From positions 127,869 through 191,868 of the forward strand of contig NZ_RZJR01000005.1 of NCBI RefSeq assembly GCF_003990975.1: DNA of 64,000 nt, written 5' to 3'. Source of the stretch: Cohnella sp. AR92. Lineage in GTDB: Bacteria > Bacillota > Bacilli > Paenibacillales > Paenibacillaceae. Below the pieces are notes generated by a model, which did not search any database, was not told where the DNA came from, and saw only the letters and a program-made list of their open reading frames with translations. The position numbers and the translations under genes are program-made. Shown one piece after another: positions 8,067 to 16,130 of this stretch; within the stretch, counting starts at the first letter, position 1; each line of letters opens with the position of its first letter.

Positions 8067-8088
8067 TAATTCTCTGGCAGCCTGGGAC

Positions 8089-8300
8089 GTTTGCGGCACT
8101 ATTCGGGTAACAGGGTCAATAGCTGCGGGGCATTGAAGAAAACAAAAGCAGCAAAACCTTTGCCAGCATGAGGAGCTTGTGGCGCACTACGGGGATGAGA
8201 TGCAGCGGTTGCGAAGCATAGAAGCAAAAAACTTGCCGGCCCGAGTGGGTTTGTGGCACACTAGGAGCATGAGACAATAGCTGCGAGGCAAAGAATGCCC
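8089..8300. repeat. Three degenerate copies of a ~70-bp intergenic repeat
   Basis: Copies begin near 8089, 8175 and 8249 with GTTTGCGGCACTA, GCTTGTGGCGCACTA and GTTTGTGGCACACTA. They continue with related stretches such as CAATAGCTGCGGGGCA and CAATAGCTGCGAGGCA. Lengths are about 86, 74 and 50 bases. The 300-base gap between the EAL gene and the next gene otherwise holds nothing I recognise. Confidence 0.6.
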
Positions 8301-8366
8301 CGTTTCCTTCCCATTGGGTTGGAGGCGGGGCTTTGTGCTTTTCGTGGCATGGGGAGGGATACGGGA

Positions 8367-9068
8367 ATGAGTGCGGCAGCGGAACAAGAGAAATGGATTG
8401 AGGAGCATATGAAGCGGAGGAAGGGCGAGCGTCTGGACGCGTTAAGACGCGGACATGGGTTCGGAAACCGATTGTTCGCGGAGAAAATATGGTGGGCGCT
8501 GGTTGGGCATTTTAATGGGCTGCATCCGGAATATGAGGTCAAGGACTGGCGAGGGAGATCCTACTTCGTCGACTTCATGTGGATCGTGGGGGCTTGGCGC
8601 ATCGTGTTCGAGATCATGGACTTCGGCTCGCACGGCACGGATCGCAGCAAATACCGCAGCGACCTGAACCGCGGGCTTTATTTGCAATCCCACGATTGTA
8701 TCGTCTTCTATATCTCTCTGGACGAACTGAAGGAGAACCCGGATTTTATCCTTGCTGCCCTGCGGAACGCACTTGCTCCTTACCTGTTGGCGGAGCGCGG
8801 CGCGGCGATGAGCACTAAGGGCACGGAGAGCAAGGAGAACCGCTTCTCCAGAATCGAGAAGGAGCTGATGCGCTCGGCCGTTCGCCGCAATCGCATCCTG
8901 CGTCCCTCCGAGGCGGCCAAAGAGCTGGGGCTTCATACGATGACGGTCATCAAGCACTGCCGCATGCTTGTAGACAAGGGGAAGCTTCGCGCCGTGGAGC
9001 GAGGAGCCTCTCGTCGCGTCACGTTCTACGAGTACATCGGCGCCTTGCAGAGTCCGGATCTGGTTTGA
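8367..9068 (+). CDS. Restriction-endonuclease-like fold protein with C-terminal HTH
   Basis: This 233-residue protein starts at MSAAAEQEKW, which follows GGGGAGGGA. An ATG-less upstream extension is open but lacks a good site. Residues about 45-125 (YEVKDWRGRSYFVDFMWIVGAWRIVFEIMDFG) recall the PD-(D/E)XK or DUF559 fold, but the usual ExK lysine is replaced in FEIMDFG, so nuclease activity is doubtful. Residues about 170-225 form a winged helix-turn-helix (RPSEAAKELGLHTMTVIKHCRMLVDKGKL). A DNA-binding regulator built on a nuclease-like fold is the best description. It stands alone. Confidence 0.75.
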   Translation: MSAAAEQEKWIEEHMKRRKGERLDALRRGHGFGNRLFAEKIWWALVGHFNGLHPEYEVKDWRGRSYFVDFMWIVGAWRIVFEIMDFGSHGTDRSKYRSDLNRGLYLQSHDCIVFYISLDELKENPDFILAALRNALAPYLLAERGAAMSTKGTESKENRFSRIEKELMRSAVRRNRILRPSEAAKELGLHTMTVIKHCRMLVDKGKLRAVERGASRRVTFYEYIGALQSPDLV

Positions 9069-9146
9069 CAATTCTCCGGCCACCGCCCCAGCAATTCCTT
9101 TAAGCCAAGCTAATGGATAAGCGTCTCCGATGGACAAATGGGGCCA

Positions 9147-9326
9147 ATGGATATGAAATTTCGAATACATTTTCCTAAGAAATAGCCCAAATCGGCAATT
9201 GTATATGAAAAATCATATACAATCTGCCCTAATCCCGGGACGACCTGGAATTGGATATGAAATTTCATATATAATCGTTCATTTCGCGTATTTCCCTCGA
9301 ATTGTATTCGAAAAATCGAATACATT
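9147..9326. repeat. Cluster of four AT-rich palindromes
   Basis: Four related palindromes lie about 50 bases apart at 9147-9172, 9198-9223, 9255-9270 and 9303-9324. The second has 11-base arms (ATTGTATATGA/TCATATACAAT) around AAAA, the third is a perfect ATATGAAATTTCATAT, and the fourth has nine-base arms TGTATTCGA/TCGAATACA. A second cluster of the same pattern lies at 43844-44024. They fill most of the 333-base gap between convergent genes. Confidence 0.8.
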
Positions 9327-9401
9327 GTTCGGCGAGGGCCGGGGCGTGTCCTAATAGACCGGCAGCCTCTCTTTAAGAGCAGGTCCGCCGGTCTCTGGGC
9401 A

Positions 9402-10151
9402 TTAGTCCGATCGGGAGTGCAGAGACGATTTGCCGTTGACGAAGGAAACGATTGTCCTGTCTTGAAGAGCCCCCGCCAACCGCCGCTCCAAGCCCGCAAG
9501 ATCCCACTCCCGATCGAAGAAGCGAAGGGGCGCTGAGCCTGCCCTGAGCTCCAACCCGCCGCCTCCGACGATAATCGGAACGAGGCTGTTGTCGAGCAGA
9601 GGAACGTCCGCGACCGCATCGCCCATGCTGACCGCATGAATGGCCCCCGGAGCTCGGAATAACGGATGCCGCAGAATTCTCTCTTTTTCCGCGCCGTAAT
9701 TGCATTCGACCCGGCCGGTCAGCCTCCCCTCCCGCTCCTCCAGCTCGAAGGCAAAGATGCCCTTGATGCCCAGCCTCTCTCCGTAAGCTCTCAACACTTC
9801 CGCGGGAGCCCCGCTGACGAGATAGATTTCGATCTCATATCGGTGCAGCAGCTCGAGCACGGGAATGACATCTTCGAAAAGAAAAGGCTCGTCCGCGGGA
9901 ACAAAAGTGGAGACGCAAGCCCGGTAGTCGACAGACGGAACCCCCTCAAGCGCGGCCGCGAAAGCCTCGCACGTTCGTATCGTATATTCGGCATAGGCGA
10001 TCTCTTTGGCCTTGTAGCTTTCTCTCAGCCGCTCGAATTCGGCAAGGATTGCTTCCCCCGCCAGTCCTTCCTTCAAGAGATGATCCGTCAGTCCATAGAT
10101 CGTGTATCCCCGGTGAAGCGTATTGTCCCAATCTATCAGCGCGTATCGCAC
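9402..10151 (-). CDS. HAD-superfamily hydrolase (SerB-like, subfamily IB type)
   Basis: This 249-residue protein starts at GTG 10149-10151, chosen because AGGAGGAGG lies seven bases upstream. The HAD motifs are visible: motif I as DWDNTLH near the N-terminus (the first D is the expected nucleophile), motif II as LVSGAP, and motif III/IV as KERILRHP..VSMGDAVADVPLL. An alpha-helical cap lies between motifs I and II, as in phosphoserine phosphatase-like enzymes. It should remove phosphate from a small metabolite, but the substrate is not clear. It is divergent from the ThiY-like operon and stands alone. Confidence 0.87.
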   Translation of the reverse strand: MRYALIDWDNTLHRGYTIYGLTDHLLKEGLAGEAILAEFERLRESYKAKEIAYAEYTIRTCEAFAAALEGVPSVDYRACVSTFVPADEPFLFEDVIPVLELLHRYEIEIYLVSGAPAEVLRAYGERLGIKGIFAFELEEREGRLTGRVECNYGAEKERILRHPLFRAPGAIHAVSMGDAVADVPLLDNSLVPIIVGGGGLELRAGSAPLRFFDREWDLAGLERRLAGALQDRTIVSFVNGKSSLHSRSD

Positions 10152-10215
10152 GGCCGTTCCTCCTCCTGTTGCTGCTCGCAATGCTCCCATAATCGCACAT
10201 TCTCCAAACAATTAC

Positions 10216-10246
10216 TTGACCCTCCAGCTAGGTGGAGGGTTATTAT
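10216..10246 (+). promoter_or_regulatory. MerR-type promoter/operator for the uptake operon
   Basis: TTGACC (10216-10221) and TATTAT (10241-10246) are separated by 19 bases, the overlong spacer typical of MerR-activated promoters. The spacer holds a dyad with arms ACCCTCCA and TGGAGGGT. The first gene starts at 10308. A MerR regulator is encoded in the same operon at 15279-16130 and is the natural candidate to bind here. Confidence 0.8.
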
Positions 10247-10307
10247 TTTTTCAAATCACTGTAATTCAATCGGAATTTAAAAATTAAGCTTTCGGAAAAG
10301 GGATGGG

Positions 10308-11321
10308 ATGTCACCGATGATGAAAAGAGCTGCGAAAGTACTGGCAATCGGCGGGCTGGCTGCGGGACTGTTGACGGCATGCGGCAGCGATAACGAGGAA
10401 ACAAGCGGAGCGAAGACGGAACCGGTTACCGTCATTCTCGATTGGACGCCGAACACGAACCACACCGGCCTATACGTTGCTTTGGAGAAAGGGTACTACA
10501 GCGCGGAAGGGTTAGACGTCCGTATCGTCCAGCCTTCCGAAGGAACGACCGCGACGCTGATCGCGGCCGGCAAGGGCGACTTCGGCGTGAGCTATCAAGA
10601 GGACGTCACCTATGCGCTGACGAGCAAGGATCCGCTGCCGATCAAAGCGGTCGCCACGCTGATCCAGCACAACACCTCGGGCTTCGCCTCCCCCAAGGAT
10701 AAGAATATCGCGAGCCCCAAGGACTTCGAGGGCAAGGTGTACGGCGGTTGGGGTTCCCCTTCCGAAACGGCGGTGCTGCAAGCCGTCATGGAGAAAGCCG
10801 GGGCGGACTTCAGCAAGCTGAAGCAGGTCGATATCGGCAGCGACGACTTCTTCGCCGCTACTAGCAAGAACGTCGATTTCGCTTGGATTTTCGAAGGCTG
10901 GACGGGGATCGAAGCGAAGAACAAAGGCGTGGAAATCAACTACATCGCGGCCAAGGATCTCGACCCTGCCCTCGACTACTACACCCCGATCCTGATCGCG
11001 GGAACGAAGACGCTGAAGAACGATCCGGAGAAGGTTCGCAAGTTCCTGAAGGCGACGGAAGAAGGCTACCAATACGCCATTGACCATCCGGAGGAGAGCG
11101 CGGACATTCTGCTGAAGAATGCGCCGGAGATCGACAAGACGCTGGCCGTCGAGAGCCAGAAGTTCCTGGCTTCGCAGTACATCGCCGACGCGCCGGGCTG
11201 GGGGCAGATGAAGGAAGAGGTCTGGAACGCCTATGCGGGGTTCCTCAAGGAGAAGGGTCTTATCGAGAAGGATCTGGTCGCGTCCGACGCCTTCACGAAC
11301 GAGTTCCTGCCTAAGAAATAA
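10308..11321 (+). CDS. ABC transporter substrate-binding lipoprotein, NMT1/THI5 (ThiY-like)
   Basis: This 337-residue protein begins with a lipoprotein signal peptide (lipobox LLTAC, about residue 24). The mature part opens with [30 protein letters not shown], the hallmark of the NMT1/THI5 family, and continues with [10 protein letters not shown]. ThiY members bind thiamine pyrimidine precursors such as formylaminopyrimidine, and that ligand class is likely but unproven here. A second start at 10317 is possible. It is the first gene after a MerR-type promoter, and no TPP riboswitch is visible. It shares the TNEFLP C-terminal end with the next gene. Confidence 0.88.
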   Translation: MSPMMKRAAKVLAIGGLAAGLLTACGSDNEETSGAKTEPVTVILDWTPNTNHTGLYVALEKGYYSAEGLDVRIVQPSEGTTATLIAAGKGDFGVSYQEDVTYALTSKDPLPIKAVATLIQHNTSGFASPKDKNIASPKDFEGKVYGGWGSPSETAVLQAVMEKAGADFSKLKQVDIGSDDFFAATSKNVDFAWIFEGWTGIEAKNKGVEINYIAAKDLDPALDYYTPILIAGTKTLKNDPEKVRKFLKATEEGYQYAIDHPEESADILLKNAPEIDKTLAVESQKFLASQYIADAPGWGQMKEEVWNAYAGFLKEKGLIEKDLVASDAFTNEFLPKK

Positions 11322-11351
11322 CATCCTATTAAGAAGAGGGAAGACGACTTC

Positions 11352-12275
11352 ATGAGAAACGTAAAGGTTATGCTCGAGTATTTCTACCCTTGGACGAACT
11401 CGGCGGGCTTCTATTATGCGAGAGAGCAAGGCTGGTACCGGGAGTCCGGCCTCGACGTCGAATTCACCGTGTACGACCCCGGGCGGGGAGACACGCTTGC
11501 TTATCTGGCTCGCGGAGAGGCGGACTTCGGAATCTTCCCGAGCAATCGGCTGCTTGTCCAGCGGGAGAACCAACCGGTCGTCGTCGGCATCGCGGCGATC
11601 AATCACCGGGGAATGGAGACGGTGCAGACGGTTCGAAGCACGGGCATCCGGCGGCCGGCCGATCTGGCCGGCAAGCGGCTCGCAATGAACCCGACGCCGC
11701 GCGGGCTTGCCATGATCCGGCAGCTAGTGAGCGCGGACGGCGGGGATCCCGACGCGGTCATCGTCGTCGACGCCGGAACCCGCGAGCTGACGCCGGACGC
11801 GATCGCCGCGGGAGAAGCGGACGCGACCTTCGGCAGCTACTGGGCTTGGGAGATTCTGATGGACACGGCGGTGCCGGAAGAAGAACGCATCGTCTGGCCG
11901 GTGGACGAGATCGGGGCTCCGCCCTACCACAGCTACCTGCTCGGAACGCAGGAGGAGCTGACCAAGCGGGAGCCGGACGTCGTTCGCCGCTTCCTGGAAG
12001 CGACGGATCGCGGCTACCGGGCGGTCGCCGCCGATCCGCTCGCCGCGGTGCCGATCTTCGAGAAGGTCGCGCCTTACTTCCCGAAGAGCCTGTTCGAACG
12101 CTCGCTGCCGCTCATCGCCCCGACCTGGCTGCATGACGGAGCCTGGGGCGTTCAGCGGGTTGAGCTGATCGAGCCTTACGCGGAATGGCTTGCCGAGCAC
12201 GGCATTCTTCGCGATAAGGATGGCTGGAGAACGGCCTATACGAACGAGTTCCTTCCGCAAGAGGCCGCAAGATGA
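11352..12275 (+). CDS. NMT1/THI5-like binding protein lacking a signal peptide
   Basis: This 307-residue protein starts MRNVKVMLEYFYPWTNSAGFYYAREQGWYRESGLDVEF, so the fold begins at residue 4 with no signal peptide or lipobox. A good AAGAGGGAAGA site precedes the ATG, so a missing upstream exporter sequence is unlikely. It is a paralogue of the preceding lipoprotein with the same YTNEFLP ending. A cytoplasmic binding protein could hold the imported ligand, sense it, or act as an enzyme as yeast THI5 does, although no cysteine/histidine cluster like that of THI5 is seen. It overlaps the kinase gene by four bases. Confidence 0.85.
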   Translation: MRNVKVMLEYFYPWTNSAGFYYAREQGWYRESGLDVEFTVYDPGRGDTLAYLARGEADFGIFPSNRLLVQRENQPVVVGIAAINHRGMETVQTVRSTGIRRPADLAGKRLAMNPTPRGLAMIRQLVSADGGDPDAVIVVDAGTRELTPDAIAAGEADATFGSYWAWEILMDTAVPEEERIVWPVDEIGAPPYHSYLLGTQEELTKREPDVVRRFLEATDRGYRAVAADPLAAVPIFEKVAPYFPKSLFERSLPLIAPTWLHDGAWGVQRVELIEPYAEWLAEHGILRDKDGWRTAYTNEFLPQEAAR

Positions 12276-13477
12276 GCGCGCGAGTTCAAGCGACGGCGGC
12301 GACCTCGGTTCAAGCTGCTGAGAATGCAGCGACAACAAAGGCGGTTCAAGCTCACGGCATGGGCACGGAGCTTGTCCGCCCGGACTGGGCTCCGATCACG
12401 CTCGAGGAGACGAACCTGCTGTTCAGCCGCTACTCCAATATCGGAGAAGCGACGGCTCTCGTCTGGCACAGCCCTCGCCCCTTCTCCAGCGCGACGATCG
12501 CGGAGACGCCGGACGGCCGACTGTTCGTGAAGCGGCATCATCATACGATCCGGGACGTCGAAGGACTGGTCGAGGAGCATCTGTTCATTCGCCATTTGCG
12601 GATGGAGGGCTTCCCCGTCAGCGTCATCTTGGAAGGAATGGACGGGGCGACAGCCTACTCGATGGACGAGTGGACGTACGAGGTTCACCGGCTGGCGCAG
12701 GGGGATGACCTCTACCGGGACGCCGTCTCGTGGAGCCCCTTCCAGCGGGAGGCCCACGCTTATGCGTCCGGCGTAGCGCTCGCCCGGATGCATCTCGCGG
12801 CGGAACGCTTCGACGCTCCGGCCCGAGCGGTTCGTCCGCTCGTCTCCAGCTTCTCGATCTTCGGCTCCTCCGATCCGCGCGAGGCCTTGTCGGCTTATAT
12901 CTCCCGGCGCGGCGCGCTCTCGAATTACTTGCGGGGACGCACTTGGGAACGGGACTTCGAGACGGTTCTATTGCCGTTCCATGACCGCCTCTCCCCGCTT
13001 CTCCCGGAGCTGAAGCCGCTCTGGACGCATAACGACTGGCACTCGTCGAACCTGCTCTGGCGCGAGAACGAGCAGGGAACGAAGGTGGCATCCGTGCTCG
13101 ACTTCGGCCTCGCCGACCGCACTAACGCCGTCTATGACCTCGCAACGGCGATCGAACGCAACGTCATCGACTGGCTCTCGCTCCACGAAGGCAAACAGGA
13201 CGGCCTCGTCGCCTACGCGGACCTAGAGGCGCTTCTGGCCGGCTATGAATCCGTTCGCCCTCTATGCGCGAATGAGCAAGCAGCTCTAGGAGCAATGCTC
13301 CCTATCGTGCATGCGGAGTTCGCCTTGTCCGAGATCGACTACTTCGCGGGCATCGTGAAGTCCGCCGGCAACGCGGACATGGCGTACGACCTCTTCCTGC
13401 TCGGACACGCGGAATGGTTCCGGGGAGAGCACGGGCGGGAGTTAATCGGGTATCTGCGGAATAGAAGCTATCGGTAA
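12272..13477 (+). CDS. APH/CotS-like phosphotransferase (small-molecule kinase)
   Basis: This 401-residue protein belongs to the aminoglycoside phosphotransferase/choline kinase fold. The Brenner motif is HNDWHSSNLLW (about residues 252-262, catalytic Asp) and the metal-binding Asp lies in VLDFGLADR (about 275). An N-lobe lysine is likely in LFVKRHHH. Its ATG overlaps the stop of the binding protein gene (ATGA). Within a transport operon it probably phosphorylates the imported compound, for example a hydroxymethylpyrimidine-like alcohol, and so traps it. An antibiotic kinase is less likely in this context. The substrate is inferred only from neighbours. Confidence 0.82.
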   Translation: MSARVQATAATSVQAAENAATTKAVQAHGMGTELVRPDWAPITLEETNLLFSRYSNIGEATALVWHSPRPFSSATIAETPDGRLFVKRHHHTIRDVEGLVEEHLFIRHLRMEGFPVSVILEGMDGATAYSMDEWTYEVHRLAQGDDLYRDAVSWSPFQREAHAYASGVALARMHLAAERFDAPARAVRPLVSSFSIFGSSDPREALSAYISRRGALSNYLRGRTWERDFETVLLPFHDRLSPLLPELKPLWTHNDWHSSNLLWRENEQGTKVASVLDFGLADRTNAVYDLATAIERNVIDWLSLHEGKQDGLVAYADLEALLAGYESVRPLCANEQAALGAMLPIVHAEFALSEIDYFAGIVKSAGNADMAYDLFLLGHAEWFRGEHGRELIGYLRNRSYR

Positions 13478-13628
13478 AGGGTTGCGACTGCCACGAGCAT
13501 TCGGTAGCAATATCCCTGCAGCTTCCTCAAATGTTCGCCATACGTAACGTACGTCATCTCCGATCGCACTCGTCCGTCTTCGCTAAGCTCGGCCGTAACC
13601 GCGCTGCCTCCGCCCCCGCGGATTCGTG

Positions 13629-13657
13629 TTGACAAGAAATCGTCCTCTTGCTAATTT
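13629..13657 (+). promoter_or_regulatory. Putative internal sigma-A promoter
   Basis: TTGACA (13629-13634) and TAATTT (13652-13657) are 17 bases apart in the 226-base gap upstream of the permease gene. It would allow permease, ATPase, MerR and rhodanese to be made separately from the binding proteins and kinase. Confidence 0.55.
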
Positions 13658-13703
13658 ATAAGTAAGCTTATCGGAATTATAAAAATTTAAGGCGTGACAA
13701 CCT

Positions 13704-14456
13704 ATGAATAGACTCATTCGAGCGGATCAACGGCTCTACCCGATCGTTGCCCTTCTGGCAGCCGTCGTTCTCTGGCAGCTGGTCGTGTCCCTGGCCGACG
13801 TGCCGATGTATATTCTCCCCTCTCCTCTGGATACGGCGAACGCCCTGTTCGAGGACTTCGGCGTCATCGTCGGCCATGTCGGCACCACCTTGTATGAATC
13901 GGTCGTCGGCTTCCTGCTGTCCATCGCGCTGGCATTCGCTCTCGCCATCCTGATGGACAGCTTCGCCGTCGTGAAGAAGTCGCTCTATCCCATCCTCATC
14001 GTCTCCCAGACCATTCCGACGATCGTCATCACGCCGATCCTGATCATCTGGTTCGGCTTCGGCCTTCTTCCGAAGGTGCTCGTGATCGTGATGGTGTGCT
14101 TCTTCCCCATCTGCATCAGCTTGGTCGACGGCTTCGAGAAGGTCGATCGGGACTACGTGAACCTGTTCCGTTCCTTCAAGTCGAGCAAGTTGCAAACTTT
14201 CCTGCACTTGAAGCTGCCCTATGCCATGGTCAACTTCTTCTCGGGGCTGAAGATCGCCGCGACCTACCTGATCATGTCGGCCATCATCTCGGAGTGGCAG
14301 GGCGGGACGAAAGGCATCGGCGTCTACATGGTAAGAGCCAAGAGCGCCTATGCGCTCGACAAAGTGTTCGCTTCCATCCTGGTCATCGTCCTGATCAGCA
14401 TCGTGCTGATCTCTCTGATCAACTGGATCGGCAGACGGGCAACTCATTGGAGATAG
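13704..14456 (+). CDS. ABC transporter permease (ThiX/SsuC-like)
   Basis: This 250-residue integral membrane protein has about six hydrophobic helices and the BPD_transp_1 coupling loop near residues 145-185 (NLFRSFKSSKLQTFLHLKLPYAMVNFFSGLKIA). The family serves NMT1/SsuA-type binding proteins for thiamine precursors, riboflavin, taurine or sulfonates. The ATG at 13704 follows GGCGTGACA, a weak site. It is followed five bases later by the ATPase. Together with the genes at 10308 and 14462 it forms a complete importer. Confidence 0.9.
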   Translation: MNRLIRADQRLYPIVALLAAVVLWQLVVSLADVPMYILPSPLDTANALFEDFGVIVGHVGTTLYESVVGFLLSIALAFALAILMDSFAVVKKSLYPILIVSQTIPTIVITPILIIWFGFGLLPKVLVIVMVCFFPICISLVDGFEKVDRDYVNLFRSFKSSKLQTFLHLKLPYAMVNFFSGLKIAATYLIMSAIISEWQGGTKGIGVYMVRAKSAYALDKVFASILVIVLISIVLISLINWIGRRATHWR

Positions 14457-14461
14457 AGGTG

Positions 14462-15244
14462 ATGGCGTTGCATGCGATACAAGCGGCGCAAGAGCAAGTT
14501 CGCGCGGAGAGCGCGGTCCTCCGCCATGTCGGCGAAACCCTGATCTCCCTGGACCGCGTAAGCAAGAGCTTCGGGGAAGCGGAGGTGCTGAGGGACGTCT
14601 CCCTTCGCGTTCGCAGAGGCGAGTTCGTCTCCATCCTGGGACCCAGCGGCTCCGGCAAAAGCACTCTTTTCAACCTGATTACGGGACTACTGAAGGAGGA
14701 TAGCGGCGAGCTGTCGGCGAACGGGGAGATCGGCTACATGCAGCAGAAGGATCTGCTGCTCCCTTGGAAGACCGTCATGGACAACGTCACCCTCCCCCTT
14801 CGGTTGAAGGGAACCGACAAGAAGCTCGCTCGCGAGCGGGCGGATGCGCTGATCGATCGGGTCGGCCTGCGCGGTTATGAGGACCGTTACCCGAGCCAGC
14901 TGTCCGGGGGCATGAAGCAGCGGGCGAGCTTTCTGCGGACGTTCCTCGCTTCCGGCGAGATCATGCTGCTGGACGAACCGTTCGGGGCGCTCGATTCCAT
15001 GACCAAGGGCGGCATGCAGACGTGGCTGCTGGAGGTCCAAGAGGCGTTCGGGGCGACGATTCTGTTCATTACGCACGATATCGAGGAAGCGATTCTGCTC
15101 TCGGACCGAATCTATGTGCTGTCTTCCCGGCCGGGCGTGGTCAAGGATGAGCTGACCGTCGGCTTCGGGCTCGGCGACAAGCGGGAACGGCTGCTCGACC
15201 CGGAGCTGCTGCGGATGAAGGAAGCGATCAAGAAGCTGCTATAA
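14462..15244 (+). CDS. ABC transporter ATPase (ThiZ/SsuB-like)
   Basis: This 260-residue nucleotide-binding subunit has Walker A GPSGSGKST (about residues 60-68), a Q-loop at QQKDLLLPW, the signature LSGGMKQR (about 147), Walker B IMLLDEPFGALD and the switch histidine in FITHDIEEA. The ATG at 14462 is chosen after GAGATAGAGGTG, and the first 25 residues before TLISLDRVSK are an unusual polar extension. It pairs with the permease immediately upstream and probably energises import for the binding lipoprotein at 10308. Confidence 0.92.
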   Translation: MALHAIQAAQEQVRAESAVLRHVGETLISLDRVSKSFGEAEVLRDVSLRVRRGEFVSILGPSGSGKSTLFNLITGLLKEDSGELSANGEIGYMQQKDLLLPWKTVMDNVTLPLRLKGTDKKLARERADALIDRVGLRGYEDRYPSQLSGGMKQRASFLRTFLASGEIMLLDEPFGALDSMTKGGMQTWLLEVQEAFGATILFITHDIEEAILLSDRIYVLSSRPGVVKDELTVGFGLGDKRERLLDPELLRMKEAIKKLL

Positions 15245-15278
15245 CCGGTTGGAAAATACATCGTTAGGGGGAGCAAGC

Positions 15279-16130
15279 ATGGCGGAATGGCATACGATCG
15301 GAGAAGTGTCGAAGCTGTGCCGGATTCCGATCCGCACGCTGCGCTATTATGACGAGATCGGGCTGCTGAAGCCGGATCGCCTATCGCCGGACAACAACTA
15401 CCGCTACTATTCCAAGGAAGGCCTGCGCAAGATCCCCCTGATCAAGTATTACAAGCAGCTCGGCTTCAAGCTCGAGGACATCGGGCGCATGCTGGATCGC
15501 CAGAACTTCGACGTGCTGGAAGACTACATGGCGAAGGAGCTTCTTGTCGTCGAGCAGCAGATGGCGGAGCTTCAGAAGAAGCACTTCGCCATCAAGGAAT
15601 GGCATCGGCTGCTCAAGCAAGGAGAATCGCTGCTGGCCGAACCGCCCAAGGAGAAGGAGATCCAGATCGCAAGGTTCCCCCTCTACCGCACGATGTCGTT
15701 CCGCTACGAGGTCAAGGAGCAGCAGGCCTCGGACATGGAGGTTCTGTACAGCAATCTTTTCGTCGAGTTGTGCCATCGCCATAACCTCTTCGCCTACGGC
15801 CCGTTCATGCTGTACTTCGAGGACTTCGGGCGGCGCGTGAACCATACGTTCACGGGCGTCGACTGCTACACCGCGGTCATCGACGACGAGTCGAACGCGG
15901 GCTTGACGACCGAGGTCGGCGGCTTCCAAGCCATCAGCGTCGTCCATCGCGGCGACTATCGGACGATCGGCCAGACCTATCGCGAGGTTCAAGAGTGGGC
16001 GGATCGGCAGGAAGTCGAGCTGCAGGGCGCATCTTACGAACGTTACATCATCGATCCATGGAGCACGGCGGACAGCGACAATTACGTCACGGAGCTGATC
16101 CTGCCGATCGGAGGGAATCCACATGTCTAA
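15279..16130 (+). CDS. MerR-family regulator with GyrI-like ligand-binding domain
   Basis: This 283-residue protein has an N-terminal MerR winged helix (TIGEVSKLCRIPIRTLRYYDEIGLLKPDRLSPDNNYRYYS), a long dimer helix (about 75-115), and a C-terminal effector domain of the BmrR/GyrI type (about 125-283). Such regulators bind a small organic ligand and untwist 19-base-spacer promoters. The start is the ATG at 15279 after AGGGGGAGC. It lies in the operon whose promoter at 10216-10246 has exactly that geometry, so it probably activates its own operon in response to the imported compound. It overlaps the rhodanese gene by eight bases. Confidence 0.93.
   Translation: MAEWHTIGEVSKLCRIPIRTLRYYDEIGLLKPDRLSPDNNYRYYSKEGLRKIPLIKYYKQLGFKLEDIGRMLDRQNFDVLEDYMAKELLVVEQQMAELQKKHFAIKEWHRLLKQGESLLAEPPKEKEIQIARFPLYRTMSFRYEVKEQQASDMEVLYSNLFVELCHRHNLFAYGPFMLYFEDFGRRVNHTFTGVDCYTAVIDDESNAGLTTEVGGFQAISVVHRGDYRTIGQTYREVQEWADRQEVELQGASYERYIIDPWSTADSDNYVTELILPIGGNPHV

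Noticed and set aside
9147..9326. Palindrome cluster considered as a CRISPR array
   Set aside because: Units are short degenerate palindromes rather than a constant repeat with unique spacers, and no cas gene is in the window.
10211..10307. TPP riboswitch in front of the ThiY-like operon
   Set aside because: Only about 55 bases follow the MerR-type promoter, and no THI-box sequence is present. The dyad explains the structure.
10512..11606. 364-residue minus-strand ORF across the ThiY-like gene
   Set aside because: It is the antisense shadow of a gene with a lipobox and clear family motifs. The composition (many Arg, Leu, Asp) is what antisense of GC-rich codons gives.
13474..13650. Minus-strand frame of about 60 residues in the gap before the permease (reads GGGGSAVTAELSEDGRVRSEMTYVTYGEHLRKLQGYCYR)
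   Set aside because: The sequence looks protein-like and may be a gene remnant, but it has no ribosome binding site, follows a stop closely and matches no family I know. It is not listed as a gene.
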